The translations under genes and the position numbers were made by a program. Below, piece by piece: positions 42,656 to 52,967 of a DNA stretch of 64,000 bases (the stretch's first letter is position 1; every line of letters begins with the position of its first letter). The notes beneath the pieces were generated by a model. The model did no database searches and was not told where the DNA came from. It saw only the letters and a program-made list of their open reading frames with translations. The stretch spans positions 496,001-560,000 of the forward strand of contig NC_012992.1 of NCBI RefSeq assembly GCF_000026365.1. The letters run 5' to 3'. This stretch comes from Zygosaccharomyces rouxii. Taxonomy: Eukaryota; Ascomycota; Saccharomycetes; Saccharomycetales; Saccharomycetaceae.

Positions 42656-43906
42656 CTAACTGGCTAACGAACGGAAGAATTTGTTTTTAGCAAATCTTAG
42701 ACTCCAGTTCGATGGTGAAAGACTACCCTTCTTGTAAAATCTTTTCCGTTTAAAAGTCTTTTCGGTAACGTTTGTCTGTGGTGTCAATCCGTCAAAAATG
42801 TCATTATCAAATTCAGGTGAAGTAGACCTTTCAGTGAAGCTGTTATTACTACTGCCACTAAAGTTTTTTGTTACCTGCAGTAGTTCAGACTTTCTCCTTA
42901 ATTCATCATAATCTCTTTGTAAGCGGGTTAAATCAGATAAGCAGTTTTCCTTATCAATTTGTAATTGTTGGGCATTACTGATAAATTTTGTATCTTTACT
43001 CAATTGTTCTCGTAGTTCTCTTAACTCTACTAATCTTTCCAATAGATGTTCACGAGAATTGTTTTTACGGGTGGATTGTAGCTGTTCCACTCTAGTTTTC
43101 AAAGTGACATTCTCATTCATTAACGTTTGTATTTGGAGTTGGTCAGAGAGCGATTTCGATTGTTGTTGTTTCTTAGATAAATTATTTTCAATTTCCCAAT
43201 TCTTGAACTCAGCGGTAACACGCGCTAATTTAGCGCTCAAGTCCTCGTTCATCAAAGATATATCTCCAATCACTTTCTTTGGTACAGTACCATTAAATGT
43301 TTGATCTAGAGGTGCGAACCTTGTCTCTTTCTGCTTTAAACGACGATTTTCATCTTTTAGTTGAATGATTTCTCTTCTATTGTCGACATTAGACAAAGTT
43401 AAATCGGAGTTGGTTAAACTCATTTCATAATTTTCACTCTTGGCTTTCTTAAAGGCATCTTGCAAATGTGTAATTTCCTGAGAGTGGTTTGTTTTCATCT
43501 TGGCAATTGTTTCCAATAAATTTATATTCTCAAGCTGTAGATCAGAATATTTGGAAACCAAGTTACAATTGGTCATAGTCACATCATAATTGACTTCAAA
43601 GACTTGATCTACAAACCCATTAAAACCATTCTCCTTTTCATAATATCGGGTCAAATTGGTTTTAGTAGATATTAGCTCGGCCTTGACAGAGTCTTTAGTA
43701 ACGATGCAGTTAGCAGGTTTGGATAGAGAAATAGTTGGCCCTTCAGAAATTTTTTGTGGACAACTTAATAACCCATTTTCTATAGGTATTGTTTTTTGAT
43801 TTAATTGAAAATCGTCGTCGAAACAGATGTTCATTTCATAATCAATAGCATCTTGAAGTGTTGCATTGTCGGCGGAAGACGGAGAGAAGCTGCTATTAGA
43901 TTCCAT
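42656..43906 (-). CDS. Unrecognised coiled-coil protein
   Basis: 416 residues. An acidic, Ser/Asn-rich N-terminus is followed by an extended coiled coil from about 115 to 350 (KYSDLQLENINLLETIAKM, DENRRLKQKETRF, EHLLERLVELRELREQL, RLQRDYDELRRKSELLQ). The tail is basic with possible CDK/MAPK sites (TSPEF, LTPQT, LSPSN) and ends RFAKNKFFRSLAS. No orthologue came to mind. A structural role at a spindle pole body, nuclear envelope or cortex would fit this architecture, but that is speculation. It lies between HSP60 and the tRNA-Pro/RRN11 block, where S. cerevisiae synteny switches from chromosome XII to XIII. Confidence 0.85.
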   Translation of the reverse strand: MESNSSFSPSSADNATLQDAIDYEMNICFDDDFQLNQKTIPIENGLLSCPQKISEGPTISLSKPANCIVTKDSVKAELISTKTNLTRYYEKENGFNGFVDQVFEVNYDVTMTNCNLVSKYSDLQLENINLLETIAKMKTNHSQEITHLQDAFKKAKSENYEMSLTNSDLTLSNVDNRREIIQLKDENRRLKQKETRFAPLDQTFNGTVPKKVIGDISLMNEDLSAKLARVTAEFKNWEIENNLSKKQQQSKSLSDQLQIQTLMNENVTLKTRVEQLQSTRKNNSREHLLERLVELRELREQLSKDTKFISNAQQLQIDKENCLSDLTRLQRDYDELRRKSELLQVTKNFSGSSNNSFTERSTSPEFDNDIFDGLTPQTNVTEKTFKRKRFYKKGSLSPSNWSLRFAKNKFFRSLAS

Positions 43907-44757
43907 GTTTGAGTTAGCTAAATTATAATAGTTTTATAAACCTTGGAGACTGAAAATAAATCTTATAATGCAGCAAGTATTCTTTTTTGATTGACTGGGC
44001 GTGTATAGCTTGAAATATAACAATAGGTAAAAAAGTGAAAGATAGTAATCTATAAAAGAAGTGCTTGAATTTACATTATATGAGAGCCAAAAATTTCAGT
44101 GAAGTTGACACAAAGTTTAGACGGGATAACAGAAATAGAAGATGTAGTTGTGAATCTTGATGGTTTTTACATTGTCTTTTGCTGGTGTGTGACACACTGA
44201 CGCGGGACACGCTGCCTCTTAATGACACAAAAATATTAAAAAAATATTAATAAAATGAAAGAAAAAAACCGATGTATGCATACAAGTGTACATGTACACA
44301 AGTATGTATATATCGAATGATATTCATGGGAGAAACCAGGCTATTCTTGTTCTGTGTCAGTAATTTCGGGATTTTTTTATTAATATTTTGCTGTTTTCAA
44401 AGTTTGCTATTTTATAATAAATTATTTCTTCAAAAACACACTATCATTAAAGAGATGATCATTATTATGAAGAAATAGAGGACAGATATTTTACTTTACA
44501 ACAGCTCCTTGTTTTGTTCTAAAGTACCTCTTTTGCTCCTAAGTATTCTCCTTCATTTTTGCCTGGTGGTACAGAATGTTAAGAGTTACAAACAAATATT
44601 AAAAAATCATTGAAATTAGCAAGGTAAGAAATTAGGGAATAACCAACCAGGAGATGAATGTATGAGCGTTTGTAGTACTTGTAGTAGTAGCAGTTGTCAA
44701 TGTTGTTAATATGGTTATGGTAAAAATATGCATTGGGAGCAAAAAGAAAAATGAATC
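43907..44757. other. Spacer between the coiled-coil gene and tRNA-Pro
   Basis: 851 bp, AT-rich, with no credible ORF. No transposon long terminal repeat was recognised next to the tRNA gene. GACGCGGGACACG at about 44200 is the only GC-rich patch. Confidence 0.5.
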
Positions 44758-44829
44758 GGGGCATACTGGGAATTGAACCCAGGGCCTCTCGCACCCAAAG
44801 CGAGAATCATACCACTAGACCACACGCCC
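44758..44829 (-). tRNA. tRNA-Pro (anticodon UGG)
   Basis: A 72-nt cloverleaf on the minus strand, without intron. The acceptor GGGCGTG pairs with TATGCCC through two G-T pairs. The anticodon arm is CTCGC-TTTGGGT-GCGAG with anticodon TGG. The T arm is CTGGG-TTCAATT-CCCAG. The T-loop B box GGTTCAATTCC is intact. T runs about 10 nt downstream (44741-44751) are a good Pol III terminator. Confidence 0.97.
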
Positions 44830-44954
44830 TCCTAATTCGTTGAAAGTAGAAGAGCATAGATCTCTAGAGTACAAGGATGTCATGTCACGACTGCGAAAAA
44901 AACTCATTTCTCTTTCGGTTAAAAATATTTTTGAAAAAATTAAGTTCATTCGAA

Positions 44955-44964
44955 GCTCATCGCA
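44955..44964 (+). promoter_or_regulatory. RRN11: PAC box of RRN11
   Basis: GCTCATCGCA is the PAC element of ribosome-biogenesis genes, 106 bp before the RRN11 ATG. An RRPE-like TTTTGAAAAAAT lies just upstream, at about 44929-44940. Confidence 0.7.
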
Positions 44965-45069
44965 TCTTGCATGCTTTATAAACTTCAGTATTTTGGAGGA
45001 TCAGTAGGGCATTTGGAGTCTCTTCACGCTCATTTGTTTTTGTAGGTATTTTGGGGAGGCAATGTTGAT

Positions 45070-46422
45070 ATGTTTGAGTTACCTTTGGTGATTACTAGTA
45101 AACGAACACGTACGTCTAGAAAACTCAAATATCAGTATATCAACAACCTTAGCAAGAAATATGATGGCATTAATGGTATAAGTAATGGGCAAACTGAATT
45201 ACCCACACCTGAAAATTCAGCAACTGAAACTAGTGAGAATGAGGAGGTTGGTCAGCAAAAGAGAAGAAGGATAAGAAAAAGACTGAAAAGCATTATCGGT
45301 GAAAGTTATTCAGATCTGGAATCTGATGAAGAGCAACCTGTGGAAGAAGTGGATAATGAGGAGCGCAAGTTTTACAGGAAATATGAAAAGCCTCAATTGA
45401 CTTTTGAAAAGTGGCAATGTGACCCAAGGAAAAGGACACCCATCCAACGTAATAGGATAAATTATAATAGGATGAATAGAATTCAAAGACATGGATTGAG
45501 AAGGATGGAAACATCTTTAGCGGTAGCTTCTAGAACTAATAAGACTTTTTTCCATGCAACGACACAAGGTTATCAACTCTTTGATCCAACTTATGGAAGA
45601 GCCAATACTTTCCAATTAAAACATATAGGGACTCTAACCAGTCTTTTGCATATTAACGTTTTGAAAAGGAAATGGGAACTGGCATACAAATGTTTTGCAT
45701 TACTTATAAGGATTCCAGGTGTAGATGTAAGAACTCTTTGGGGGTTAGGAGAACGCATCTTAGCGGAAAGACAACCTACAAGATCATTAGAATTTTTACA
45801 GTGGATGAGTAGTGTTTATTCTACAAAACTACCGTTTGCAGACGATGTTAACTATAGGATGGCCCCCGTCTTCACAAAGGGGTCCAAGACGCACACTCCC
45901 AAATACACGACCACTTGGCTTTGGGAATGTTTAATTCGCTATGCCAATGGATTAGAAGATTTAGAGATGGATTCGAAGAGTGCGGCAGAAAATTTCCAAT
46001 CACTTATGGATAGAATTTCTGAGATGGTCTTAGGACCACCTTACATGGACGATCCTGAAGTTTGGTTTATCTATGCTCTATGTCATATGGTTAAAGCTGA
46101 TACACTCTCACAACAATTTGATCCACGTTTAACTGGCTCCGCTAGGGACATTGCAAGTAACCAAGTCATTCAACATATCCAAAATACAAAGAGCCACTTA
46201 CAACAGTGTTCTAGTAAGGGCGGATTCACATTTCCAAAAAGATACATCGCAAGACAACTAGCAGCTTTTGAAGCTAGATTATACGGTAAAATAGACGCAT
46301 ACGATATGGACGAAGAAGAGGACGAAGATAATGATGCCCATTCACCTAGCGACGAAAGTGGGATGTACCCAGAAAATTTGGACACTCAACTAATTGATTC
46401 CGAGGCATCTCTGAGTGACTAG
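45070..46422 (+). CDS. RRN11: RNA polymerase I core factor subunit Rrn11
   Basis: 450 residues. A basic, disordered N-terminus (about 1-110) is followed by a helical, TPR-like domain: TFQLKHIGTLTSLLHINVLKRKW, YKCFALLIRIPGVD and RTLWGLGERILAERQPT. An acidic tail (DMDEEEDEDND) ends the protein. Rrn11 joins Rrn6 and Rrn7 in core factor, which recruits Pol I to the rDNA promoter. A short upstream ATG overlaps the start (see findings). The assignment rests on the conserved central block. Confidence 0.9.
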   Translation: MFELPLVITSKRTRTSRKLKYQYINNLSKKYDGINGISNGQTELPTPENSATETSENEEVGQQKRRRIRKRLKSIIGESYSDLESDEEQPVEEVDNEERKFYRKYEKPQLTFEKWQCDPRKRTPIQRNRINYNRMNRIQRHGLRRMETSLAVASRTNKTFFHATTQGYQLFDPTYGRANTFQLKHIGTLTSLLHINVLKRKWELAYKCFALLIRIPGVDVRTLWGLGERILAERQPTRSLEFLQWMSSVYSTKLPFADDVNYRMAPVFTKGSKTHTPKYTTTWLWECLIRYANGLEDLEMDSKSAAENFQSLMDRISEMVLGPPYMDDPEVWFIYALCHMVKADTLSQQFDPRLTGSARDIASNQVIQHIQNTKSHLQQCSSKGGFTFPKRYIARQLAAFEARLYGKIDAYDMDEEEDEDNDAHSPSDESGMYPENLDTQLIDSEASLSD

Positions 46423-46515
46423 GCACCATGTATTATAACGATAGATATACGTGTAGATATACACGTAGATATATATTTATAAAAACCAACAACGAAAACG
46501 AAATGTTTCTTTAAA

Positions 46516-48192
46516 CTAATGTTCACTCATTTCTCTAACTTGAGCTTCTAATTCAGATATTCTTCTTTTCAAACCTTGAATGGATTCAAGGTGATGTATG
46601 CATTCGTTAGGGATCGTAATTCTTTGAGTTTCATTATCATTATTAAGTGTTAATTTGGCCCTTACAGGATTACCGGATACTGAATCCCTTAGACTAAAAG
46701 TGACAACACCATCTTTCGCCTCTTGAATAGGATAAGAGTACCAAAGGTTTGCAATATTTGAATTTGAATCAGCAGTTGTTGGAGTTGGTGTAAGATCTCC
46801 GAGAGTCTGTTGAGTTGATTGGCGAGAGGATGGCGTAGAAGCCGTTGAACCACCAGAAGAATCCATTTCGGTTGTGGATGTAGTCGTTGTCGTCGTTGTC
46901 GTCGTTGTCGTCGTTGCAGCAGTAGTAGTCACATTAGTAGACTGGTTTGTCGCCTGTGTAGTACGGTTAGTTGTTGAACTCTGTGATTGTACTACATTAC
47001 CATTTTCGTCAAATACAGGTAATCTACAGATGGGACAAGTTTGAGATCTTTCCATCCAATTTTTGAGACAGAAAAGATGCAGGACGTGTCCACAGGGCAA
47101 TCTCTTTGGCTTGTATTTACCAGTTTTTGCAACCTTCTCACGGTCTGGACCTTGAACCACTTCCTCCAAATCTGCGCATAATTCATCCATACAAACGATA
47201 CAGATGTTATCAGTTGCAGACAATTCCACAGGCGACATCGTTTTCAATTTATCATCTAATTGTTTATTATTCTGCCAAATTCTCCAAAGACTCGATACAA
47301 TCTGACATAGAGTTAAAACATCCCAAAATACATCTTTGATCAATAAAATTGACATTCTAAATGGAATTAACATGATTGCATGAATCAAAGTCTTGAGGAA
47401 CCTGGTAAAGACATCGATAACTCTTTCATACATAAATTTACCTTCGAGACCTGCGAAGGACGATCCATTAACATCCTCATCTTCATTTTCCTCATCTCCA
47501 CCATCAGTATCAGTGTCCACACTTGATAAGTGCGCATCAACTTGCGTCCTGTAAAATTCATAAAAGTTTAATACCGTATGCATGGCCAAATTCAAAAGAT
47601 CAATTAGTAACATGGCAAATTCCATACCAACCATCAAATGAACAGAGGTGGAAGCACCAAAACTATTGGACAAAGAATTGGTAATGCATCCAGAAACAAT
47701 TTTATAATCCAGTATTGCTAACAAGACCAAATTAAAGCTAAATCTGGTGCAAATCAAGCTCTTTAAAGTAGTTGATTCATGAATTGACTGCAAAAGAGCT
47801 TCTAAACGATCTTTCAAAATCCAATGAAATACTTTCATGTATAATAATAAAAGCCCAAATAGTGTAACTGTAAAGAAATCCTGTTCGTGAAACATCGAAG
47901 ACATGAACACAGTGTTTATAATGGTAAAAGGCAATCTTTCAAAAATGTGTTCATATTCGAGTAAGCTTAGGTTACCAAATAATATTGCTGTAGATAATTT
48001 CCAGAGTACTGCAGAGTTTAAAATGGTGAAAACGGTTAATATGACTACATTGAAACCGGTTGTCAATTTAATAGTAGCTTGTAAGAATGAAACACTCGTT
48101 CTTGCAGAATTATAAACGGCATAAATGGTCAATGCATAAACTGATAGGGCAAAACAGGCAACCTGCCGCCTTCTGGTATCTGAAGTAGCCAT
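46516..48192 (-). CDS. HRD1: ERAD ubiquitin ligase Hrd1
   Basis: 558 residues from the ATG at 48192; an in-frame GTG lies two codons upstream. Several membrane segments form the N-terminal half, including the near-invariant [19 protein letters not shown] and [20 protein letters not shown]. An acidic loop, about 233-245, is followed by the RING-H2 domain CIVCMDE...[27 protein letters not shown] poly-Thr/Ser tract follows the RING, and a short coiled coil ends the protein. Hrd1 is the retrotranslocation channel and E3 of ER-associated degradation. It is next to HTZ1, as in S. cerevisiae YOL012-013. Confidence 0.97.
   Translation of the reverse strand: MATSDTRRRQVACFALSVYALTIYAVYNSARTSVSFLQATIKLTTGFNVVILTVFTILNSAVLWKLSTAILFGNLSLLEYEHIFERLPFTIINTVFMSSMFHEQDFFTVTLFGLLLLYMKVFHWILKDRLEALLQSIHESTTLKSLICTRFSFNLVLLAILDYKIVSGCITNSLSNSFGASTSVHLMVGMEFAMLLIDLLNLAMHTVLNFYEFYRTQVDAHLSSVDTDTDGGDEENEDEDVNGSSFAGLEGKFMYERVIDVFTRFLKTLIHAIMLIPFRMSILLIKDVFWDVLTLCQIVSSLWRIWQNNKQLDDKLKTMSPVELSATDNICIVCMDELCADLEEVVQGPDREKVAKTGKYKPKRLPCGHVLHLFCLKNWMERSQTCPICRLPVFDENGNVVQSQSSTTNRTTQATNQSTNVTTTAATTTTTTTTTTTTSTTEMDSSGGSTASTPSSRQSTQQTLGDLTPTPTTADSNSNIANLWYSYPIQEAKDGVVTFSLRDSVSGNPVRAKLTLNNDNETQRITIPNECIHHLESIQGLKRRISELEAQVREMSEH
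46872..46922 (-). repeat. HRD1: Poly-threonine codon repeat in HRD1
   Basis: A trinucleotide-type tract of ACN codons (acgacaacgacgaca on the minus strand) encodes a run of about a dozen Thr in the cytosolic tail after the RING. A length polymorphism is likely here. Confidence 0.7.
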
Positions 48193-48387
48193 TATCACCC
48201 GCGACCAAATCTCTTATTCTCTTCGTTTTCTTCGAAGTGTTAAGGAAACCTTTAAAACGAAAATAACGTTAAAGTCAGAGTTAAACCATCTTTTAAACGC
48301 GACTAATATTACACACAGCGATATACGAGATACGAATTACGTACATATATTCATATTCATTTTTAATGCTCAGATTCAAATGTGAAT

Positions 48388-48783
48388 CTATTTTCTCTTT
48401 TCCACCTTTAGCAGTAAAGCCTTGTTGATATGGGGTAAAACACCACCTGAAGCAATGGTGGCTCTAATTAGACTATCTAACTCATCATCTCCCCTGATGG
48501 CAAGTTGTAAATGCCTTGGTGTGATTCTCTTAACCTTTAAATCCTTAGCAGCATTTCCTGCCAGTTCTAGTACTTCTGCAGTTAAATATTCTAATACAGC
48601 AGTTAAATAAATCGCAGATTTGGATCCTACACGAACTTTACCACTTGCATTACGTTTTAAATAACGCTTAATTCTACCAACTGGGAACTGAAGACCAGCT
48701 CTTGCTGAGGATGATTGTGACCTTAAAGCACCACCGTCCTTGGCACCGGACTTACCCTTACCACCGTGTACTTTACCCGACAT
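48388..48783 (-). CDS. HTZ1: Histone variant H2A.Z
   Basis: 131 residues (S. cerevisiae 134). The N-terminal tail is Lys/Gly-rich ([18 protein letters not shown]). The histone fold then starts at [21 protein letters not shown]. The H2A.Z acidic-patch region and docking segment follow: [23 protein letters not shown] and [17 protein letters not shown]1 places it in promoter nucleosomes. The HTZ1-HRD1 tandem order is conserved. Confidence 0.98.
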   Translation of the reverse strand: MSGKVHGGKGKSGAKDGGALRSQSSSARAGLQFPVGRIKRYLKRNASGKVRVGSKSAIYLTAVLEYLTAEVLELAGNAAKDLKVKRITPRHLQLAIRGDDELDSLIRATIASGGVLPHINKALLLKVEKRK

Positions 48784-49009
48784 TATTGCTGTTGTTTCTC
48801 TTCTATGCCTTGTTGTTGGATTTTTTTGTTTGTTGTAGTAGACATGGCGATGATCGAACTTTCTTATTTTATATAGAAAAGCACAACAAATAAAAATTTG
48901 GAAAGAAAAGAGAAAGAGAACAAAGCCGAGATGTATTACCGTTGCATCTAAACCAGAAGCCCATCAGTGTTGGTTATGGGATTATAATACGGAATAACAA
49001 GTAACCAGC

Positions 49010-49034
49010 GAGACACGTGATATCCACGTGTCTC
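49010..49034. promoter_or_regulatory. Palindromic pair of CACGTG boxes
   Basis: GAGACACGTG (49010-49019) and its exact reverse complement CACGTGTCTC (49025-49034) are separated by five bases. Another CATGTG sits at 49040-49045. These are Cbf1/Pho4-type sites, 227 bp upstream of HTZ1. Confidence 0.6.
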
Positions 49035-50048
49035 AAAGTCATGTGGATATTATATATTACCTTCGAAATGACAATGGACATGCGCAGCTTCAAACTGTCA
49101 TACGCATAAGGGATCAAACCTCTGTTGTGCCCACCAGGCACAGTTACCGAATTTGAGTTGTCTCGAAGGCAGCGTGCGTCATATTTCTGTAGTTGCCAAG
49201 AGGGCCATTTCAGCACAATCGTATTCTAATGGGAGGCTTATCGTTTGCATAGGAAGTGACTGTCGGAATGAAGGCTGCGTATAGAATGCATACTGAGTTA
49301 TTTGTAGCATCTCTTCTCCTAGCAAGTGTTTTACATCTGCGCCTTTCGTAGATCACTTTTTTTCGAAAAAAGAAAAGTCTAATAATTTGCTTGGCGAAGC
49401 CGTCGGAAAATTAGAAATGCGTATCTATAGCTTGTAGATCCAATCAATAATTGCCTCGAACCTCTCGACTTTGCTCCGTTATGCTAGTAAGGCTAACGGC
49501 CGTACCAACATTTTGACGGGGTAGGTGAATCCGTTACTAAATAAAACTGCATAGCTTCGCAAGATTCGGTCCACGGCTGTTAGACGTAGCATTGTCAACG
49601 ACTGGGGAAAATTTACAGCCTACAAGGGAACTGCGGGTGTGTATTCTTTGTTTCAGTACCTTCTAGACTCTGATTGTGCGGCTGTTCCTTCCCGGGGCGA
49701 TGATACCCGCTCTCAAGATTATTTAGTCGAGCTTCGTGCCGCCGCTTATGTCGTCGCTTCTATTGATGAATGAAACCATATACCTGACTTGACGCTTGTA
49801 CCACTTAACGATATACAGCGCTTAAACAGATCTCCTTCTTTACTTTCCCATGTCGTAAGCACTTCCCATTGTGTGTAATCTCACTCAAAACTACCAAGAG
49901 GAGCTTCATTTTTTCCAATTGGGTACTATCGTATTGCTTCTATGCCATCCGCGCGTGGGTTATTTTCTTTCGACCGTAATTGGCGGCACAGGGAGCAAAA
50001 ATCATTGGCCGGGACAGATAGAACAATGCAAAGTAGCATCGCCCAATG

Positions 50049-50173
50049 CTTGCGAGCGAAGCGAGTAACAACAGTTTTGGTTCTTTTTTAAAAGAACAGT
50101 CGATATCATTCCCTTTGGCAGCTTGTTCTTTTGAAAAAGAACCAAAACTGTGCTTACTCGCTTCGCTCGCAAG
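50049..50173. repeat. 125-bp near-perfect inverted repeat
   Basis: Two 49-nt arms (50049-50097 and 50125-50173) are reverse complements except for three positions. They flank a 27-nt spacer. Each arm begins CTTGCGAGCGAAGCGAGTAA at its outer end. Each arm's inner end is itself a small palindrome (GTTCTTTT...AAAAGAAC). No target-site duplication is evident. Confidence 0.9.
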
Positions 50174-50791
50174 AGCGGCGTAGGTCGAGTTCGGCCTACC
50201 ATCGAAATATCGCCTCCTCCCCCCTAGTACCACTCCTCAGCGTCTCGCCCATTCCGCGGCAGCTATAGCCACACCCACACCTCGAGGGGTTACTCGGTTT
50301 ATCCATTACCGGTGACAGTTCTCCCAACCTTCTCCACTCATTACGTGATGATTACTACTATAAAGACGGAAAAACAACGGTTGTTAGTAGCTACGCTCGG
50401 AATAGTTCTCCAAGTACGTCAAGAAGATTTTCATCGTATCTTCGACTGCGCCCATCCGACTTGCATGCTGGGCTACTAAACATCTACAGAGAAAAGAAAA
50501 CCCATTCATCTTCCGCGGCCTTCACATAGTCGGCTTCATTATTCCCTCTTCCTGTTTGCTAACGCACTTTCCGAAATGCGGAAAGGAAGATTTCCATTTT
50601 CTACTACGTCAACAAAATCTTAACAGAGAAGGGAGGAAGAGGGGGAGAGTTAATAATAATGATAAAAAAAAAAAGCCTTTGTTCTCGGGGGATTTTCGAG
50701 TGATATAAGAGCCAACTCAAACTCTACTCATTACCGGGGAAACAAAGAGACATCGAGGTTACATCCGCGGATAAGTTATTGTAAGCTTTCC

Positions 50792-52690
50792 ATGAATTTC
50801 ATCGAGAGTTTATTGGTCCTCGTGGTAGCTGGTTTAGCTGCCGCTTGGTCTCCCAAGAATAGTTACGTTCCTTCGACTGTTAATTGTCCCGATGACATTG
50901 TTTTAGTTAGAGAAGCCAATGGGTTATCTGACAACGAAACCGAATGGTTAAAGCGTAGAAGACCTATTGCCAAGGAAGCTTTGCATGATTTTGTTAAGCG
51001 TGCCACCAAAAATTTCAGCGACAACTCTTTGGTTGATAAAGTGTTTAGCGGCAACGACAGCCATGCACCAGTGGTCGCCATTGGTGCATCCGGTGGTGGT
51101 TACCGTGCTATGTTGAGTGGTGCTGGTATGATTTCCGCTTTTGACAACCGTACCCGTGGTGCTGACGAGCATGGTCTAGGTGGTGTCTTGCAAGGTGCTA
51201 CTTATTTGGCTGGTCTTTCTGGTGGTAACTGGTTAACTGGTACTTTGGCATGGAACAACTGGACTAGTGTGCAAACAATCGTTGATAACACTACGGCAGA
51301 TGATTCTATCTGGGATATTTCTCACTCCCTTGTTAATCCAGATGGTGTTAATGTTTTCGGAACTGCTGACCACTGGGAGCACATCTTTAAGACTGTCCGT
51401 CAAAAGCACAAGACCTACAATGCCTCATTGACTGATCTGTGGGGCCGTGCGCTTTCTTACGATTTCTTCCCCAGCTTGTACAGAGGTGGTGAGGCTTACA
51501 CTTGGTCCACCCTGAGAGATGCTGAGGTGTTTGAAAATGGTTCTATGCCTTTCCCTATCAGTGTTGCTGATGGTAGATACCCTGGTACCAGTGTCATCAG
51601 TTTGAACGCTACTGTGTTTGAGTTTAACCCCTTCGAGATGGGATCTTGGGATCCATCTCTACGTGCATTCACAGATGTGAAGTACTTGGGTACCAAGGCT
51701 GTTGACGGTAAACCTGAAAAGAAGGGCGAATGCGTTGCTGGCTACGACAACGTTGGTTTCATTATGGGTACTTCTTCTACCTTGTTCAACCAATTCTTAC
51801 TAAGATTGAACACTACTGGTATGCCTCGTGTGGTGAAGAGCATCATCAGCCATTTCTTGAAAGACATTTCAAAGAATGAAGATGATATTGCCGTTTACTC
51901 TCCTAATCCATTCCTCAACACTAGTTATGTCAGTAATGACTACACGAGTAGCTTGGTCGACAGCAAAGACTTGTACTTGGTCGATGGTGGTGAAGATAAT
52001 GAAAACATCCCATTGTTGCCATTCCTACAAAAAGAACGTGGTGTCGACGTTATCTTTGCCCTGGATAACTCTGCCGACACTACTGAATACTGGCCAGATG
52101 GTTCCTCTCTAGTGGCTACTTACGAACGTCAATTCGGTAAGATGGGTAAGGATATTGCCTTCCCATACGTGCCTGATGTTGAAACTTTTGTTGCCGAGGG
52201 TTTGAACACTAAGCCAACTTTCTTTGGTTGTGATGCTCAGAATATGAGTGATTTGGCTTTCACCCCTCCATTGGTGGTCTACGTCCCTAACAGTAGGATG
52301 TCATACAATGGTAACCAATCTACTTTCAAGTTGTCCTACTCTGACAACGAGCGTCTAAACATGATTAAGAACGGTTTCGAAGCTACCACTAGAAACAATT
52401 TGACCGATGACAGTAACTTTGCTGGCTGTGTCGCTTGCGCCATCATGCGTCGTTCTCAAGAATCTATGAATGCAACTCTACCAAAAGAATGTAAACAATG
52501 TTTCCAGGACTACTGCTGGAATGGACATATTTCTCATAACGGTACAAAGATCCAACATAACGACGACTACACAAAGAGTGCATCTCCTAGCGCCACCTCT
52601 AGTTCAAAGGGCGGTGCCTCCAATTCATATTCTCCAAGAAGCGGTCTTTCCCTATTCGCATTCATGGTGACCGTTGCAGGATTGTTCTAA
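50792..52690 (+). CDS. PLB3: Secreted/GPI-anchored phospholipase B (PLB1-3 family)
   Basis: 632 residues. There is a signal peptide (about 1-19, hydrophobic to AAAWS). The lysophospholipase catalytic domain has the nucleophile elbow [13 protein letters not shown] (Ser100). Conserved segments follow: [45 protein letters not shown] and [22 protein letters not shown], which carries the catalytic Asp region. Many N-glycosylation sites are present. A Ser-rich stalk and a hydrophobic tail ([14 protein letters not shown]) suggest a GPI anchor. It deacylates phospholipids outside the plasma membrane. The position next to HTZ1 corresponds to PLB3; the paralogue identity is by synteny. Confidence 0.95.
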   Translation: MNFIESLLVLVVAGLAAAWSPKNSYVPSTVNCPDDIVLVREANGLSDNETEWLKRRRPIAKEALHDFVKRATKNFSDNSLVDKVFSGNDSHAPVVAIGASGGGYRAMLSGAGMISAFDNRTRGADEHGLGGVLQGATYLAGLSGGNWLTGTLAWNNWTSVQTIVDNTTADDSIWDISHSLVNPDGVNVFGTADHWEHIFKTVRQKHKTYNASLTDLWGRALSYDFFPSLYRGGEAYTWSTLRDAEVFENGSMPFPISVADGRYPGTSVISLNATVFEFNPFEMGSWDPSLRAFTDVKYLGTKAVDGKPEKKGECVAGYDNVGFIMGTSSTLFNQFLLRLNTTGMPRVVKSIISHFLKDISKNEDDIAVYSPNPFLNTSYVSNDYTSSLVDSKDLYLVDGGEDNENIPLLPFLQKERGVDVIFALDNSADTTEYWPDGSSLVATYERQFGKMGKDIAFPYVPDVETFVAEGLNTKPTFFGCDAQNMSDLAFTPPLVVYVPNSRMSYNGNQSTFKLSYSDNERLNMIKNGFEATTRNNLTDDSNFAGCVACAIMRRSQESMNATLPKECKQCFQDYCWNGHISHNGTKIQHNDDYTKSASPSATSSSKGGASNSYSPRSGLSLFAFMVTVAGLF

Positions 52691-52967
52691 TCTCCCGTAA
52701 TTGATACCATTTATCAATGAAATTCCCTCATTTCTTTCTGGTATATAATTCTTTATTATTGTTTTAATGAATCTCGTATTTTAACAAATATGATGGTGTT
52801 GATCTATCGCGAACCTTTACGTATAGTCGAAATAGACGCATTGCCATGGTTCAAAAGGCACTTAAAAGGCTAATTTTTGGAATTAGTCGTTACTAAATGT
52901 TTTGCCCAAGATCCACGTATGGTTGGTGCCCTCGCTTGTGTCTCAGGCAACCAACACCAACAATACA

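Larger units (their letters stand above)
48784..50791. other. HTZ1-PLB divergent spacer
   Basis: 2.0 kb with no credible gene, the longest spacer in the window. It contains the CACGTG palindrome at 49010-49034 and the long inverted repeat at 50049-50173, both listed. An AT-rich promoter with an A run at about 50664-50674 lies near PLB. I found no tRNA or recognisable transposon. Confidence 0.6.

Noticed and set aside
49010..49420. CACGTG cluster plus TCGGAAAA near 49394, considered as a centromere
   Set aside because: The intervening DNA is not AT-rich and the distance is too long.
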